This document shows, one piece after another, positions 8,953 to 20,000 of a stretch of 64,000 bases of DNA; within the stretch, counting starts at the first letter, position 1, and every line of letters begins with the position of its first letter. The notes under the pieces are model-generated. The model saw nothing but the letters and a program-made list of their open reading frames with translations. It was not told the origin of the DNA and searched no databases. The translations under genes and the position numbers were made by a program. The stretch spans positions 1,054,001-1,118,000 of the forward strand of contig NZ_CP139145.1 of assembly GCF_034048115.1 (NCBI RefSeq), written 5' to 3'. Source of the stretch: Pseudarthrobacter sp. IC2-21. Its GTDB lineage: Bacteria > Actinomycetota > Actinomycetes > Actinomycetales > Micrococcaceae.

Positions 8953-9108
8953 CACAACCGCCGAATGTTCCGCGCTATTGTTGGCGCTCGGCGACCGGCG
9001 TACTCAACCCTAGCTCTGCCCTGGACTGAGTCTCCGTGTGGGTGACAAAGAAGCGGCTGCGTCGCGTCATTCCCCGTTGTATGCCGCGAAACCCAATACC
9101 CTGGCGCA

Positions 9109-12100
9109 GTGGATAATTTCTTTTGGGACGAGGCCATCAACAATCTGCCTGAGGGATTGTACGAACTTTTAAGCACAGATGCACTCGGCCACCGCCTCAC
9201 GCAGTCGAAATCACAACCCATCTTCGCCAATATTGAAGACAAGGATGCTCCGGACATCCTTTCCCGTCACGTCGCCGAGGCTGTCCGCCGGGCCCTAATT
9301 GCAGCCAAACCAGCGGAGAGGGTAGCGCTGGCAAATCGACTTCTTCGGGAGTTGAATGCTGTTGACATGCTGACTGAAGGTCCCATGCAACTCCTTTCCC
9401 TCCACCACCCCGACGCACTTAAGCGCCGACGACTCCGCCGACCCACCACCAGGCTCAGTGACTCAGCGCTGCTGACCAACAGCAAGGACGAGCCCAATCT
9501 CGCCGCGGAGCTCCGGGCCGAGATCGAGTCCGCCGACACCGTCGACCTGCTCTGCGCCTTCGTTCGCTGGACGGGCCTTCGCCTGCTCGAGCCAGCACTC
9601 GAGCAGCTCAAGGAGCGGGGAGCCCGGCTGAGAGTCCTCACCACTACGTACATGGGCGCCACGGAACGCCGCGCCATCGACGAGCTCGTCACCCGGTACG
9701 GCGCAGAAGTGAAGATCAACTACGAAACCCAAGCCACCCGGCTGCACGCCAAAGCCTGGCTCTTCCGCCGGAATTCCGGCTTCGACACCGCCTATGTCGG
9801 CAGCTCCAACCTCAGCCAGGCAGCCCTCCTGGATGGCCTTGAATGGAACGTCCGGCTCAGCTCGGTCGGCACACCAACACTGCTGCAGAAGTTCGAGGTC
9901 ACGTTCGATAGCTACTGGGAGCAGCGCGCCTTCCAAAGCTACGATCCGGAACGTGACGGCGAGAAGCTCGATGCTGCTCTGGAACGCAACGGCGGCCGGC
10001 GCACCGCAGCGCCGGACGCAGCCACCGGGCTCGAAGTCCAGCCGTACCTCCACCAGGAGGAGATGCTGGAGGAGCTGGAGGCCGAGCGGCTCAAAGGCTT
10101 CAACAAAAACCTCCTGGTCGCCGCCACGGGCACCGGCAAGACAGTCATCGCCGCCCTGGACTATAAGCGACTCTGCGAAGCGGCTGGCCGCGATCTGAAG
10201 ATGCTTTTCGTCGCCCATCGGCAGGAAATCCTGAAGCAAGCCATGCGCACCTACCGGGATGTCATGCAGGACGGAGCCTTCGGCGAACTTTACGTGGGGG
10301 ACCACAAGCCGAAAGAGTGGAAGCATATCTTCGCTTCCGTCCAGTCGTTGTCATCGCTCGGCATCGAACAGCTGGAGCCGGACTTTTTCGACGTCGTCGT
10401 TATCGATGAATTCCACCACGCCATGGCGCCCACGTACCGGCGTCTCCTGGATCACCTGCAGCCGCAGCAGCTTCTCGGACTGACGGCGACGCCGGAACGT
10501 GGTGACGGCGTCGACGTCGCGAAGCAGTTCTTCGATGGCCGCACCGCCAGCGAACTGCGGCTCTGGGACGCGCTGGATGCTGACCTTCTGGTGCCGTTCC
10601 ACTACTTTGGTGTGTCTGACGACGTTGACTTGAGCCAGTTGGAGTGGAAGCGCGGCAATTACGATGCCGCGCAGCTCAGCAATCTGTACACCGGCAACGA
10701 TGCCCGCGCCGCCAAGGTGATCCGCGAACTCCGTGACAAGGTCACCAGCACGGAACAGATGCGGGCCATCGGCTTCTGCGTGTCGGTCCAGCACGCCCAC
10801 TACATGGCCGAGGTGTTCAACCGCGCCGGCATAGCGTCCGTTGCCGTAGACGGCAGCACCAACGACGCAGACAGGGCAGCCGCGCTGGAACGCCTCCGAC
10901 GAAGGGAAATCAACTGTATCTTCGCCGTCGACCTCTTCAATGAAGGGCTGGACCTGCCGCAGGTGGACACCATCTTGCTGCTGCGGCCCACACAGAGTGC
11001 CACGATTTTCCTCCAACAGTTGGGACGGGGGCTGCGCCGTGCCGAGGGCAAGGCAGTGCTGACAGTCATGGACTTCATCGGCCAGCAACGGCGGGAGTTC
11101 CGCTTTGATCTGCGCTACCGGGCGCTGACCGGGTACGGGCGCAAGGAGTTGGAGAAAGCCGTCGAGGACGAATTCCCCTACCTGCCGTCGGGCTCCCAGA
11201 TTGTGCTTGACCGTGTGGCGCAGCAGGTGGTTCTTGACAACATTAAGGCCCAACTGCGGTTCAACCGGGCGCAGTTGGTCCGGGACATCGCTTCGTATGC
11301 GGAGACCGAGCTGGAGGCCTACCTCGATCAGTCCGGGAACGATGTGAAGTTGATCTACCGGTCGACGAGGGATTCGTGGACTGGGTATCTTCGGCAAGCT
11401 GGGCTCATTGAAGGGTTATCTCCCTTGGAGACGGTGCTTCGCGGGAAAATCGGGGACCTGACGGATGCCGAGGAGAAGAAGTTACTGGGCCGGATGGCTG
11501 CGCTGATCCACGTGGATGACCCGGAACGCGCCGAGGCGTACTCGATGCTGGTCGGCCCCGATGCGCCCCGCTATGCGGAGCTGGGAATGCGTGAGCAGAC
11601 TTTCGCCCGGATGTTGTTCTACACGCTGTGGGATGACGGTGGTGGTTTCCAGACGTACGACGACGGACTGGACTACCTGCGCGGCTACCAGTTTGTGTGC
11701 AGTGAGATCCGCCAGATCGTGAAGCTTGGGGTGGCCGCTTCCAAGCACGCTGCGAAAGGCCTCGGAGCGGGGCTGCAGCACGTGCCGCTTCTCTCGCATG
11801 CGACCTACCGGCGCGAAGAGGTCCTGGCGGCGCTGCAGTACGGGTCCCTGGAGCTCGGCAAAAATGTGCAGCACAGGGAGGGTGTGGCCTGGTGTTCAGC
11901 TACGTCTACCGACGCCTTCTTTGTCACGCTCAACAAGGATGACAAGAAGCATTCAGCAACCACGATGTACAAGGACTACGCCATCAGCCCGGAGCTGTTC
12001 CACTGGGAATCACAGAACGCCACTTCGCCCGGCAGCACGACGGGTAAGCGGTACCTGGACCGGGCATCGCACGGCTCCAAGGTTCTGATGTTCACCAGGG

Positions 12101-12261
12101 ACACGGCGGAGGACGAGACCGGGCTGACCGTCCCTTACACCTGCCTTGGGCAGGTGGACTACGTGCAGCATGCGGGTGAGAAGCCGGTCGCCATCACGTG
12201 GAAGCTGCACCGGCCGATGCCAGCGGACGTCTACGCGACAGCTGCTGCCGTGGCGCAGTAG
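9109..12261 (+). CDS. PLD-SF2 helicase-DUF3427 protein (predicted defence helicase-nuclease)
   Basis: The 1050-residue length is usual for DUF3427 helicases. After an N-terminal helical region (LPEGLYELLSTDAL) comes a phospholipase-D-type nuclease domain at about 120-290 with RLHAKAWLF and GSSNLSQAAL, a single HxK motif. The superfamily 2 helicase core follows: Walker A AATGTGKT at about 338, DEFHH at about 433, LTATPERGDG, and the motif VI region QQLGRGLRR. The last 350 residues match the DUF3427 layout (YLRGYQFVCSE, MYKDYAISPELFHWESQ). Such proteins are thought to translocate on DNA and cut it with the PLD unit; they are enriched in defence islands. The start is GTG at 9109, with no strong ribosome site. 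It converges on the EVE-HNH gene and shares a terminator with it. Whether it works with the downstream four-gene operon is unknown, but DISARM also uses a separate PLD protein. Confidence 0.9.
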   Translation: MDNFFWDEAINNLPEGLYELLSTDALGHRLTQSKSQPIFANIEDKDAPDILSRHVAEAVRRALIAAKPAERVALANRLLRELNAVDMLTEGPMQLLSLHHPDALKRRRLRRPTTRLSDSALLTNSKDEPNLAAELRAEIESADTVDLLCAFVRWTGLRLLEPALEQLKERGARLRVLTTTYMGATERRAIDELVTRYGAEVKINYETQATRLHAKAWLFRRNSGFDTAYVGSSNLSQAALLDGLEWNVRLSSVGTPTLLQKFEVTFDSYWEQRAFQSYDPERDGEKLDAALERNGGRRTAAPDAATGLEVQPYLHQEEMLEELEAERLKGFNKNLLVAATGTGKTVIAALDYKRLCEAAGRDLKMLFVAHRQEILKQAMRTYRDVMQDGAFGELYVGDHKPKEWKHIFASVQSLSSLGIEQLEPDFFDVVVIDEFHHAMAPTYRRLLDHLQPQQLLGLTATPERGDGVDVAKQFFDGRTASELRLWDALDADLLVPFHYFGVSDDVDLSQLEWKRGNYDAAQLSNLYTGNDARAAKVIRELRDKVTSTEQMRAIGFCVSVQHAHYMAEVFNRAGIASVAVDGSTNDADRAAALERLRRREINCIFAVDLFNEGLDLPQVDTILLLRPTQSATIFLQQLGRGLRRAEGKAVLTVMDFIGQQRREFRFDLRYRALTGYGRKELEKAVEDEFPYLPSGSQIVLDRVAQQVVLDNIKAQLRFNRAQLVRDIASYAETELEAYLDQSGNDVKLIYRSTRDSWTGYLRQAGLIEGLSPLETVLRGKIGDLTDAEEKKLLGRMAALIHVDDPERAEAYSMLVGPDAPRYAELGMREQTFARMLFYTLWDDGGGFQTYDDGLDYLRGYQFVCSEIRQIVKLGVAASKHAAKGLGAGLQHVPLLSHATYRREEVLAALQYGSLELGKNVQHREGVAWCSATSTDAFFVTLNKDDKKHSATTMYKDYAISPELFHWESQNATSPGSTTGKRYLDRASHGSKVLMFTRDTAEDETGLTVPYTCLGQVDYVQHAGEKPVAITWKLHRPMPADVYATAAAVAQ

Positions 12262-12301
12262 TCGATGCGGCCCCGTAGACCGGTCCGGAAAGTTGGTATC
12301 A

Positions 12302-12335
12302 GTCTCCGTCGTGCACGCCCGCGCGCGACGGAGAC
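12302..12335. terminator. Bidirectional terminator between convergent genes
   Basis: A 10-bp perfect stem, GTCTCCGTCG with CGACGGAGAC, extends outward by three more pairs after one mismatch. It lies between the stop of the PLD-helicase gene and the stop of the EVE-HNH gene and can serve both. Confidence 0.7.
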
Positions 12336-12338
12336 CGA

Positions 12339-13619
12339 TTACCGTCGCGCTCTGGTCCCGTTGTTATGGCTTTGACGATGAAACTCGAAATTTTCCTTGG
12401 TTGCCTCTGAAAATGCCAGACAGCGGGAACCCCCAAGCTTGTCCAGCACGCTCAGCAACTCGGGGTCATCCCAAGGAGTAGTCCGCACCAGGCCGCCGTC
12501 GTCGACAGTGAGATACCCGCGTTCGAACAGTGCATCACACCCCAGGGAACAGGCGAGCATGGCCGCCGCTGCAAAATCGAGACGATCTCGGTGGCTCGAT
12601 TGCGAACGAAGCTTGATGTGCGCTGCGATCAGCAGGTTCTTGGGAAGAAACCGCCCGCAAATAGCGCATTGATTGCCATAGCGGGCCAGCAGGGCTTCCC
12701 TAAGGTAGCGCTGTTCCGCGCGTCGGAACATCGCCCCAGCGATGTCAGTGGTCTCAATGTCAAGCTGCTGGCCGGTGTCTGACTCACCCATTAATCGAGT
12801 TTGTGCGAGGGACTGCATCCCTAGAGATCCGGCACTGAGATAGTTCGTCAGGGGCTCGCCTACCTCAGGCGGGATCGCGGCTACGTAGACCCTGCCAGGA
12901 TTCCCAGTCCGGTTCATGGGGCCAACACCCGGCGGAAAGACCGTCTTGAGGACGTCCAGACGCACTTCCATATCGACGACGCAGGGCTGAACAAGTACCA
13001 GCGTGCCATGAGGATATCCGTCGTACCCTGGCGGACGATCCGATTCCACTCCCGCTGCTACGACCAAGGAAATCGCCTTGAACTGCTGAGCGGCGTAATG
13101 AAAGACCACGTCACCAGGCATCATGCGGTGCAACGCCTGCCAGTCATCGTGTCCGGGCCGCCCGTCGACGCGGAAGTGTGGAGCCCAAAGCGAGCCCTGT
13201 TGAATGACGGTCGAGTAGTTTTCTCCCTGGCTGGCCCACCAATAGTTCCGGGTGACGTGAGCCGAAGAGTCCGCGCCCGCAGCGTCAGGGGTGTCTTGGC
13301 CACTTCTGTCCCCGTTTTTCAGACGGTCGGTATCGATCCAAGGTATGTCACAACCATCGAGGATCCGGGTCGTGGCCACCCCGCCTGATGAACTATCCGA
13401 CGTAAGGGCCAGCGGCGGTGTCAGATGCGCTGCTACGGCAGCCGACAAGGCCTTGCTGTCGAAATGGTGCCCCGCAGTGACTGCGACGAACTTCTTCGCG
13501 GAGCCGAAGCCGTACTTTCGCCGCAGCCCGCTCCGACCCAGGCTGACCGCCTCATCGATGGCTCTCGACTTAGCCGTTCGGAGTTCCGACTCCGAGTATC
13601 GTTCGAAGAATGTTGCCAC
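12339..13619 (-). CDS. EVE-like/HNH protein, putative modification-dependent restriction nuclease
   Basis: The protein has 426 residues. The N-terminal part (about 40-66, KKFVAVTAGHHFDSKAL) resembles the small head domain that precedes ScoMcrA-type nucleases. Residues about 125-225 fit an EVE/PUA-like reader domain, beginning NYWWASQGENYSTVIQQG and including MMPGDVVFHYAAQQFKAIS; EVE domains bind modified bases by flipping them into a pocket. The C-terminal HNH domain has C318-x2-C321, AAHIK at 332-336 and CSLGCDALFERG at 357-368, the layout of McrA-like ββα-metal nucleases. Together this predicts a type IV enzyme that cuts DNA carrying a modified base. The start is GTG at 13619 behind GAGGGG, with only three bases of spacing. 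It diverges from the SNF2-led operon, so the two may share regulation. An adenine-methylated host would not be attacked if the reader prefers modified cytosine; that specificity is not readable. Confidence 0.83.
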   Translation of the reverse strand: MATFFERYSESELRTAKSRAIDEAVSLGRSGLRRKYGFGSAKKFVAVTAGHHFDSKALSAAVAAHLTPPLALTSDSSSGGVATTRILDGCDIPWIDTDRLKNGDRSGQDTPDAAGADSSAHVTRNYWWASQGENYSTVIQQGSLWAPHFRVDGRPGHDDWQALHRMMPGDVVFHYAAQQFKAISLVVAAGVESDRPPGYDGYPHGTLVLVQPCVVDMEVRLDVLKTVFPPGVGPMNRTGNPGRVYVAAIPPEVGEPLTNYLSAGSLGMQSLAQTRLMGESDTGQQLDIETTDIAGAMFRRAEQRYLREALLARYGNQCAICGRFLPKNLLIAAHIKLRSQSSHRDRLDFAAAAMLACSLGCDALFERGYLTVDDGGLVRTTPWDDPELLSVLDKLGGSRCLAFSEATKENFEFHRQSHNNGTRARR

Positions 13620-14016
13620 GGTCCCCTCATTTCTGTTTCAGTGGCCTGCAACAGAGACAGCACTCCAGGTCCGTTCATTAGATTAGCCGTGAGACTCGAA
13701 ATCCTCTGTGCCCCTGACAGCCGGTCTCCTCGCGGCCCTACACTTTGCGACTGCCAGAAGCAGCGCCAATCCTGAGGAGATCCATCGCTATGGGCGAGCG
13801 GCGTCCAGGTCTGCCCGCTCATACAACGACTGACTCGGCGACGGCGGCCAGACAGTCACCGGAGCGCCAAAGTTAAGCTCCTCCGTCGGTTTGGGTCTCT
13901 AGAGCATGGGCGAGATCTTGATGGCTAGGCGTTGGACGCATTTATCTGCGCCCGACAAACAACAAGTGTGCTTCTCATAGGCCAGTATTGCTCGCTTTGC
14001 ACTTGTAGATGATTAG
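13620..14016. other. Divergent intergenic region before the four-gene operon
   Basis: About 400 bases separate the EVE-HNH gene from the SNF2 gene and must hold both promoters. I find no strong -10/-35 pair, hairpin or operator palindrome. The segment 13,900-14,000 is relatively AT-rich, which suits a promoter for the rightward operon. Confidence 0.45.
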
Positions 14017-17013
14017 ATGTCTCTTGACCCTCGGGTCGCTGCTGCCTATGCGCTATCCGGCAGCTTTGGGGACAGAAGAAAGCAAGGAACAGTGTCAGCT
14101 CCAGTTACAGAGAAGATCGAGCTCAACGTCGCGCCCGGTTCAGTTGTTCACGTTCGAGACGAAGAATGGCTGGTTACTGGAGCTGAGGAAACCGGCGACG
14201 GCCTCCTCATCAGGGTCCGCGGACTCAGCGAGCTGGTGCGGGACACCACCGCCGCTTTCTACCAGAGCATCGACGACATCGAAGTGGTCGACCCCGCCCA
14301 AGCCATCCCGGTGGCTGACGCCAGCCCCAACTACCGCCGCGCCCGCCTGTGGCTCGAGTCCACACTACGCAAGACGCCCATCCCGCAGGACCACGAGGGG
14401 CTCACCGTCTCCACCCGCATGCTCGCGGACAAACTCGAATACCAGCGCATCGCCGTCGCCCGTGCCCTGGACCCGCAGAACGTCCGCCCAAGAATCCTCA
14501 TCGCGGACGCGGTCGGGCTCGGCAAGACACTTGAAATCGGCATGATCCTGAGTGAGCTCGCCCGGCGCGGACGGGCGGAACGCGTCTTGGTGGTCACGCC
14601 CCGGCATGTCCTCGAGCAGATGCAGCACGAGCTCTGGTGCCGCTTCGCCCTCCCGTTCGTCCGCCTGGACTCGGCAGGCATCCAGAAGGTCCGCCAGACC
14701 CTCCCGGCTACGCGAAACCCCTTCACCTACTTCAAGCGCGCCATCATCTCGATAGACACTCTGAAGTCCTCACGCTACAAAGCGCACCTGCAGAAGATCC
14801 GCTGGGACGCCGTCGTCATCGACGAATCCCATAACCTCACCAACGCTGGAACCCTTAACAACGAGCTCGCGAGGATCCTCGCCCCCAATACCGAGGCCCT
14901 CATCCTGGCGTCGGCAACCCCTCACAACGGCAAACAGGAATCGTTTGCCGAGCTGATCCGTCTCCTCGACCCCACCGCCATCCGCCCGGACGGAACATTC
15001 GACGGAAACGACATCCAGCGCCTGATCATCCGGCGTCACCGTCACAGTCCCGAGGTGGCCGCCGAGGTGGGCGCCAACTGGATGGAACGTCTCGAACCGG
15101 ACAATCGTCTGATCGCGGCAAGTCCTGCCGAGAACGCCGTCGCCCAGGAAATCGCAGATAGCTGGCTCTACCCCCAAGTCGGTTCCAGCCCCTACTCCGG
15201 TGCGAACAGCTCCCTCTTTCCGTGGACCCTCGCCAAAGCCTTCCTCTCAAGCCCTGCGGCGCTTCACGAAACAGTCAAGGAGCGCCTCCGCAAGGTCGGG
15301 GACCCGAAGCTGCCAGCGGAGCACCGGGAGCATGAAGCCCTTGAACACCTCAGGGCCCTCACCGAGGAGTCGCTCAAGAAGCCTTCCGCCAAGTACCAGG
15401 AGCTCGCCCAGTACCTGAAGGGAATCGGCGTCGGTCCCAAGTCGGGCATGCGCGCTGTCGTTTTTGCTGAGCGGGTCCCCACTCTCATGTGGCTCGAGCG
15501 TCACCTGCCAAAGGACCTCGGCCTCAAACCGGAGAATATCCGCATCCTGCACGGCGGCCTCAGCGACGTCGATCAGCAGGAGATCGTCGAAAGCTTTAAG
15601 CAGGAGTCCTCACCCATCCGTGTGCTGGTCACAGGCGATGTCGCTTCCGAAGGCGTGAACCTTCACAGCCAGTGCCATCACCTCATTCACTTCGACATCC
15701 CGTGGTCACTTATCCGCATCGAACAGCGGAACGGCCGTATCGACCGGTACGGCCAGAAGAAGAACCCCCAGATCACCACGCTCCTCCTGCACCCGGACCA
15801 CGAGAAGTTCGCCGGAGATCTCAAGGTCATCACCCGCCTCATGGAGCGTGAGCACGAAGCACACGGCGCCCTGAACGACGTCGGATCCCTCATGGGCCAG
15901 CACAGTGTGAAGGCTGAGCAGGAAGCGATTCTGGAAGTGCTCGCCGGCAGGAAATCCGTGGACGAGGTGGTGCGCAGCGTCGAGGACGTCCTCGACCCGG
16001 CCCACACTGACGATGGCGCCTTCGGCGATTTCGACAGCTTCTTCGAGCAGCTCACCGCGGACGACGGCGGCGGCACGCCTCGGGTGCCGACGGACGCCGG
16101 CGTGGGGCTCTATTCGAGCGAGCTGGACTACCTCGACGACGCCCTCCACGAAGCATTCGGCAATCCCGAGGAGCCGCCTGCCAACGGCGCCGGGGGCGGG
16201 GTGAACTGGAAGGTCCATGCCCAACACCAGATCGCAGAACTCGAACCGCCCCGCGACCTCCAGCAGCGGCTCGCGCACCTGCCCCAGGGCTATCTCAACG
16301 ACCGCAAGATCACCGAAAAGCTCAAGCTGGCCACAACCCTGGACAAGGGCCAGAACGAGCTCGACGCCGCCAAGAAGGCCATCCCCGCGAAGGGAGAGAA
16401 GGCCACGACGTGGCCCGAGGCCCACTTCCTCGGCCCGCTACACCCCGTCCTCGAATGGGCCAGCGACCGCGCCCTCGCGTCGATGGCCGGCAACGAGGTT
16501 CCCGTGGTCCGCGCCGACGTCGAGGAACCGAGCGTCCTCCTCATGGGCACACTGATGAACCGCCGCGGACAAGTCATCTCCCAGGCGTTCTTCGCGACTC
16601 AGGGCGGCGAGCTGTGCATCCCCGAGCAGATCGGAAGCCTCGCCGAGTACCTCCGGGAGATCGGCCTCACCGACAAGTCGATCAACACAGGGCCCGTCGC
16701 TGACGCCGCGTCGTACCGTCCGTACATCTCCCGTGCCGTTCAAAACACCACCGGCTCGCTCGATATCACGTTCGAGGCCGCCGCCCAGGCAGCCGACTAT
16801 CGGCTCGATGAATGGCACGACCGAGCGGACGCGTGGAGCGAAATCCACGGACAGGCACAGCTCCCCGGCATGAGTACGCGGCGCCTCAAGGAAAACAAAG
16901 CACGCGTTGAGCAGGAACAGGAGATCGTCTCCTCCCTTGCCCCGGACCGCCGTCTGGTGCGGCCGCTGCTTGTCGTCGTGCCCCTCAACACCCCTGCGGA
17001 AGGAGAGCACTGA
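14017..17013 (+). CDS. SNF2-family helicase (DrmD-like), first gene of the four-gene operon
   Basis: The protein has 998 residues from ATG 14017. No ribosome site precedes that ATG; GTG at 14092, behind AAGGA, is an alternative that begins just before the conserved N-terminal beta region (VAPGSVVHVRDEEWLV). The SF2/SNF2 core has motif I DAVGLGKT at 164-171, DESH at about 269, motif III ASATPHNG, and the C-lobe ending in QRNGRIDRYGQKKNPQ. The C-terminal 350 residues are less conserved. DISARM class 1 systems have an SNF2 helicase (DrmD) encoded beside a large adenine methylase, the same pairing as here. It would act in the cytoplasm as an ATP-driven DNA translocase. The stop lies one base before the next start, which is preceded by GGAGAG inside this gene, so translation is coupled. 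Confidence 0.9.
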   Translation: MSLDPRVAAAYALSGSFGDRRKQGTVSAPVTEKIELNVAPGSVVHVRDEEWLVTGAEETGDGLLIRVRGLSELVRDTTAAFYQSIDDIEVVDPAQAIPVADASPNYRRARLWLESTLRKTPIPQDHEGLTVSTRMLADKLEYQRIAVARALDPQNVRPRILIADAVGLGKTLEIGMILSELARRGRAERVLVVTPRHVLEQMQHELWCRFALPFVRLDSAGIQKVRQTLPATRNPFTYFKRAIISIDTLKSSRYKAHLQKIRWDAVVIDESHNLTNAGTLNNELARILAPNTEALILASATPHNGKQESFAELIRLLDPTAIRPDGTFDGNDIQRLIIRRHRHSPEVAAEVGANWMERLEPDNRLIAASPAENAVAQEIADSWLYPQVGSSPYSGANSSLFPWTLAKAFLSSPAALHETVKERLRKVGDPKLPAEHREHEALEHLRALTEESLKKPSAKYQELAQYLKGIGVGPKSGMRAVVFAERVPTLMWLERHLPKDLGLKPENIRILHGGLSDVDQQEIVESFKQESSPIRVLVTGDVASEGVNLHSQCHHLIHFDIPWSLIRIEQRNGRIDRYGQKKNPQITTLLLHPDHEKFAGDLKVITRLMEREHEAHGALNDVGSLMGQHSVKAEQEAILEVLAGRKSVDEVVRSVEDVLDPAHTDDGAFGDFDSFFEQLTADDGGGTPRVPTDAGVGLYSSELDYLDDALHEAFGNPEEPPANGAGGGVNWKVHAQHQIAELEPPRDLQQRLAHLPQGYLNDRKITEKLKLATTLDKGQNELDAAKKAIPAKGEKATTWPEAHFLGPLHPVLEWASDRALASMAGNEVPVVRADVEEPSVLLMGTLMNRRGQVISQAFFATQGGELCIPEQIGSLAEYLREIGLTDKSINTGPVADAASYRPYISRAVQNTTGSLDITFEAAAQAADYRLDEWHDRADAWSEIHGQAQLPGMSTRRLKENKARVEQEQEIVSSLAPDRRLVRPLLVVVPLNTPAEGEH

Positions 17014-17014
17014 G

Positions 17015-20000
17015 ATGCCCTCGTTCGATTCGTTTGTCGTCGGCGAGGACTTCGTCAGCGAGCACTTCTTCACCACGGACACCACCAAAGCAGGCGAGTC
17101 CTTCCAGTCCGAGGTCCTCAAGCTCCGCAAGCAATGGGACGATACGTCCAAAGAGGGATACGAGTCTCCGCTCGACCGCTTCCGGAAGGCACGCGGCCAT
17201 CTGCAGATAGACCTCGGGACCCTCGCCGAGGATCCTGACAACGCCGCACGCATCTACCGGGACCTTCGCCAGTCGCTCGGTTTCCACGGCCCAAGCACCA
17301 TCTTCAAGGCCGAGCGCAGCGGTGCCGAGCTCCTGGCCCACAACGTCTGGTCCACCCCCAACAACGACGTCCTCTTCGTTGAAGCCCAGCCTGCCGACTC
17401 CCTGGAGGACGCCCTCGCCAAGGACCGCGGCGACCTCATCCAGAAGCCTCTTGTGGACGACAAGGAAGCGAACTACTCGGCCAGCAAGCTCATCTCCGAG
17501 CTCTACCAGACCGACGAGGCCCCGCAGTTCATCGTCCTAATGGCCGGCCGCTGGCTCATCCTGACCGAGCGCGAGCGGTGGCCCGAGGGCCGGTACCTCG
17601 CCGCAGATGCGTTGCTCGCCGTCGAACGCAATGACACTAAGCGCGGAGGCGAGCTGGACCGCTTCCTCGCCGTCTTTGGGCGCGACTCACTCCACCCGGA
17701 CGCGAGCGAGCAGATCTGGTGGAACGGCGTCATCGAGTCCTCCGTCAAGCACACGGTGGGCGTCTCGAAGGACCTCCGCGAGGGCATCCGGCTCTCCATC
17801 GAGATCATTGCCAACGACGTCCTCACCCGCCGCACCGCAGCCGGGATGCCGAACGACGACGTCGACGGCCAGTCGCTCGCGCGCCAGTCGCTGCGCTTCC
17901 TCTACCGGATCCTGTTCCTCCTCTACGCCGAGGCCTCGCCGGAGATGGGAGTCATCCCGGTCGGCGACGAGCAGTACGACCAGGGCTACGGCCTGGACCG
18001 CATCCGCGAGCTCGTCCTTAACCCGATCACCTCGGAAAAGGCCAAGCGTGGCACCCATCTGTACGACTCCCTCAACCTTCTCTTCACCCTGGTGAACACG
18101 GGCCACCGGCCCAAGGAAGCGGACGACGCGCTCACCTTCGAAAACCTCGAAGCTGACCTCTTTTCGCCGTCCCGCACGGCGGACATCGACGGGGTCAAGC
18201 TCGGCAACACACCGCTCCAGAAGGTCCTCGAGCACCTCCTGCTGAGTAAGGAGGCTCGCGGCAAGGACCGCGGCTTCATCTCCTATGCCGAACTCGGCGT
18301 CAACCAACTTGGCGCGGTGTATGAAGGCCTCATGTCCTACACGGGCTTCATCGCGCAGGAGGACCTCCACGAGGTCGCCAAGGACGGCGACTCGTCCAAA
18401 GGGTCGTGGGTTGTTCCGGTTACTCGCTCCGCGGAGATCGATGCCAAGCATTTCGTCATGACGCAGGACGAGATTACGGGACAGCCCAAGCCCGTCCTGC
18501 ACCAGAAAGGCACCTTCGTCTTCCGGCTTGCCGGCCGCGAACGCCAGCAGTCGGCCTCGTACTACACGCCCGAGGTGCTGACCAAGTTTGTCGTCTCCCA
18601 AGCGCTCGAAGAACTGCTCGACCAGGACGGCACGACGACGCCCGCGGACGACATCCTCACGCTCACCGTCTGCGAGCCCGCCCTCGGGTCGGGCGCGTTC
18701 GCCATCGAAGCTGTGCGCCAGCTCGCTGCAGAGTACCTCGAACGGAAGCAGAAAGAGCTCGACGTCCGCATCCCCGCCGACGAGTACCCCATCGAGCTGC
18801 AGAAGGTGAAGGCGCAGATCGCCCTGCACCAGGTGCACGGCGTGGACCTCAACGCGACGGCGGTGGAGCTCGCCGAGGTGTCCCTGTGGCTGGACACCAT
18901 GGTGGCGGGCCTGCAGGCGCCTTGGTTCGGCCTCCGGCTCCGCCGCGGCAACTCGCTCATTGGGGCCCGCCGCGCGACATACTCTGCGGCGCAGGTAAGA
19001 GACAAATCCTGGCTCACCTCGACGCCGCAGGACGCCCCCCTCAGCGGGCTGGCCGCCGGACTGAAAACGGACGACGACGATCCCGCCGTGGTCGGGCGGG
19101 TCCACCACTTCCTCCTCCCGGCCCAAGGGTGGGGCGCAGCTTCGGACGCCAAAGAGGTCAAGGACCTCGCCGGCGACGCGCAAAAAGCCCTCGGCGCGTG
19201 GCGCAAGTCCCTGCGCGTGAAACCAACGAAGCAGCAGGTCGACCGCCTGCTCAACCTGTCGCGACGGGTCGAGTCCCTGTGGAAGCTCACGCTGCGCCGC
19301 TTTGAGATCGCAGACCAGGAGGCCCTCCGGGAGATCGCCTACTTCGGCAAACCGCCGGTGCCTCAGCCTGGCGAAAACACGCGAGCGGTGACCCGAGGCG
19401 AAATCGAAGCGGCACTCAACGACCCAAACGGCGCCTACCAGCGACTCCGTCGCGTGATGGATGCCTGGAACGCGTTATGGTTCTGGCCGCTGACCGAGAA
19501 AGCCACGAAGGGAGCCGTCCCGCCTAGTGTTGACCAGTGGCTCGAGGTGCTGGAAGCACTCCTTGGAAGGACCGGCAAGGAGTCCCGCATGACGGGCCAG
19601 CGGGCCTTGAGCACGGGCGCAAACTGGGATGAGCTGAACGACGCCGAACACGCCGACCTCCAGCTCGCACTGGCGGGTGACGTAAAGAGTCTGCTCGCGG
19701 AGCATCCCTGGTTGTCTGTATGCGGTCGCGTGGCTCGGGACCAAGGCTTCTTCCACTGGGAGCTGGACTACGCCTCCGTTTTCGGGCGCGGAGGATTTGA
19801 CATGCAGGTGGGAAACCCACCGTGGGTCAGGCCGCGTTCTGATGAGGCCGCGCTCCTTGCAGAAGGTGATCCATGGTGGCAGCTCGTCGAGAAGCCCACG
19901 CAGTCTCAGATTCGTTCGAAGCGCGAGGCAACGCTGGCCCTCGATGGAATGCGCGAGTACTTCGTCGATACGGCGGTTGTCACCCCTCAGGTGGCTGGGT

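Noticed and set aside
17687..19183. Open frame of about 500 codons on the minus strand
   Set aside because: Antisense to the methyltransferase gene; composition-driven and without any recognisable domain.
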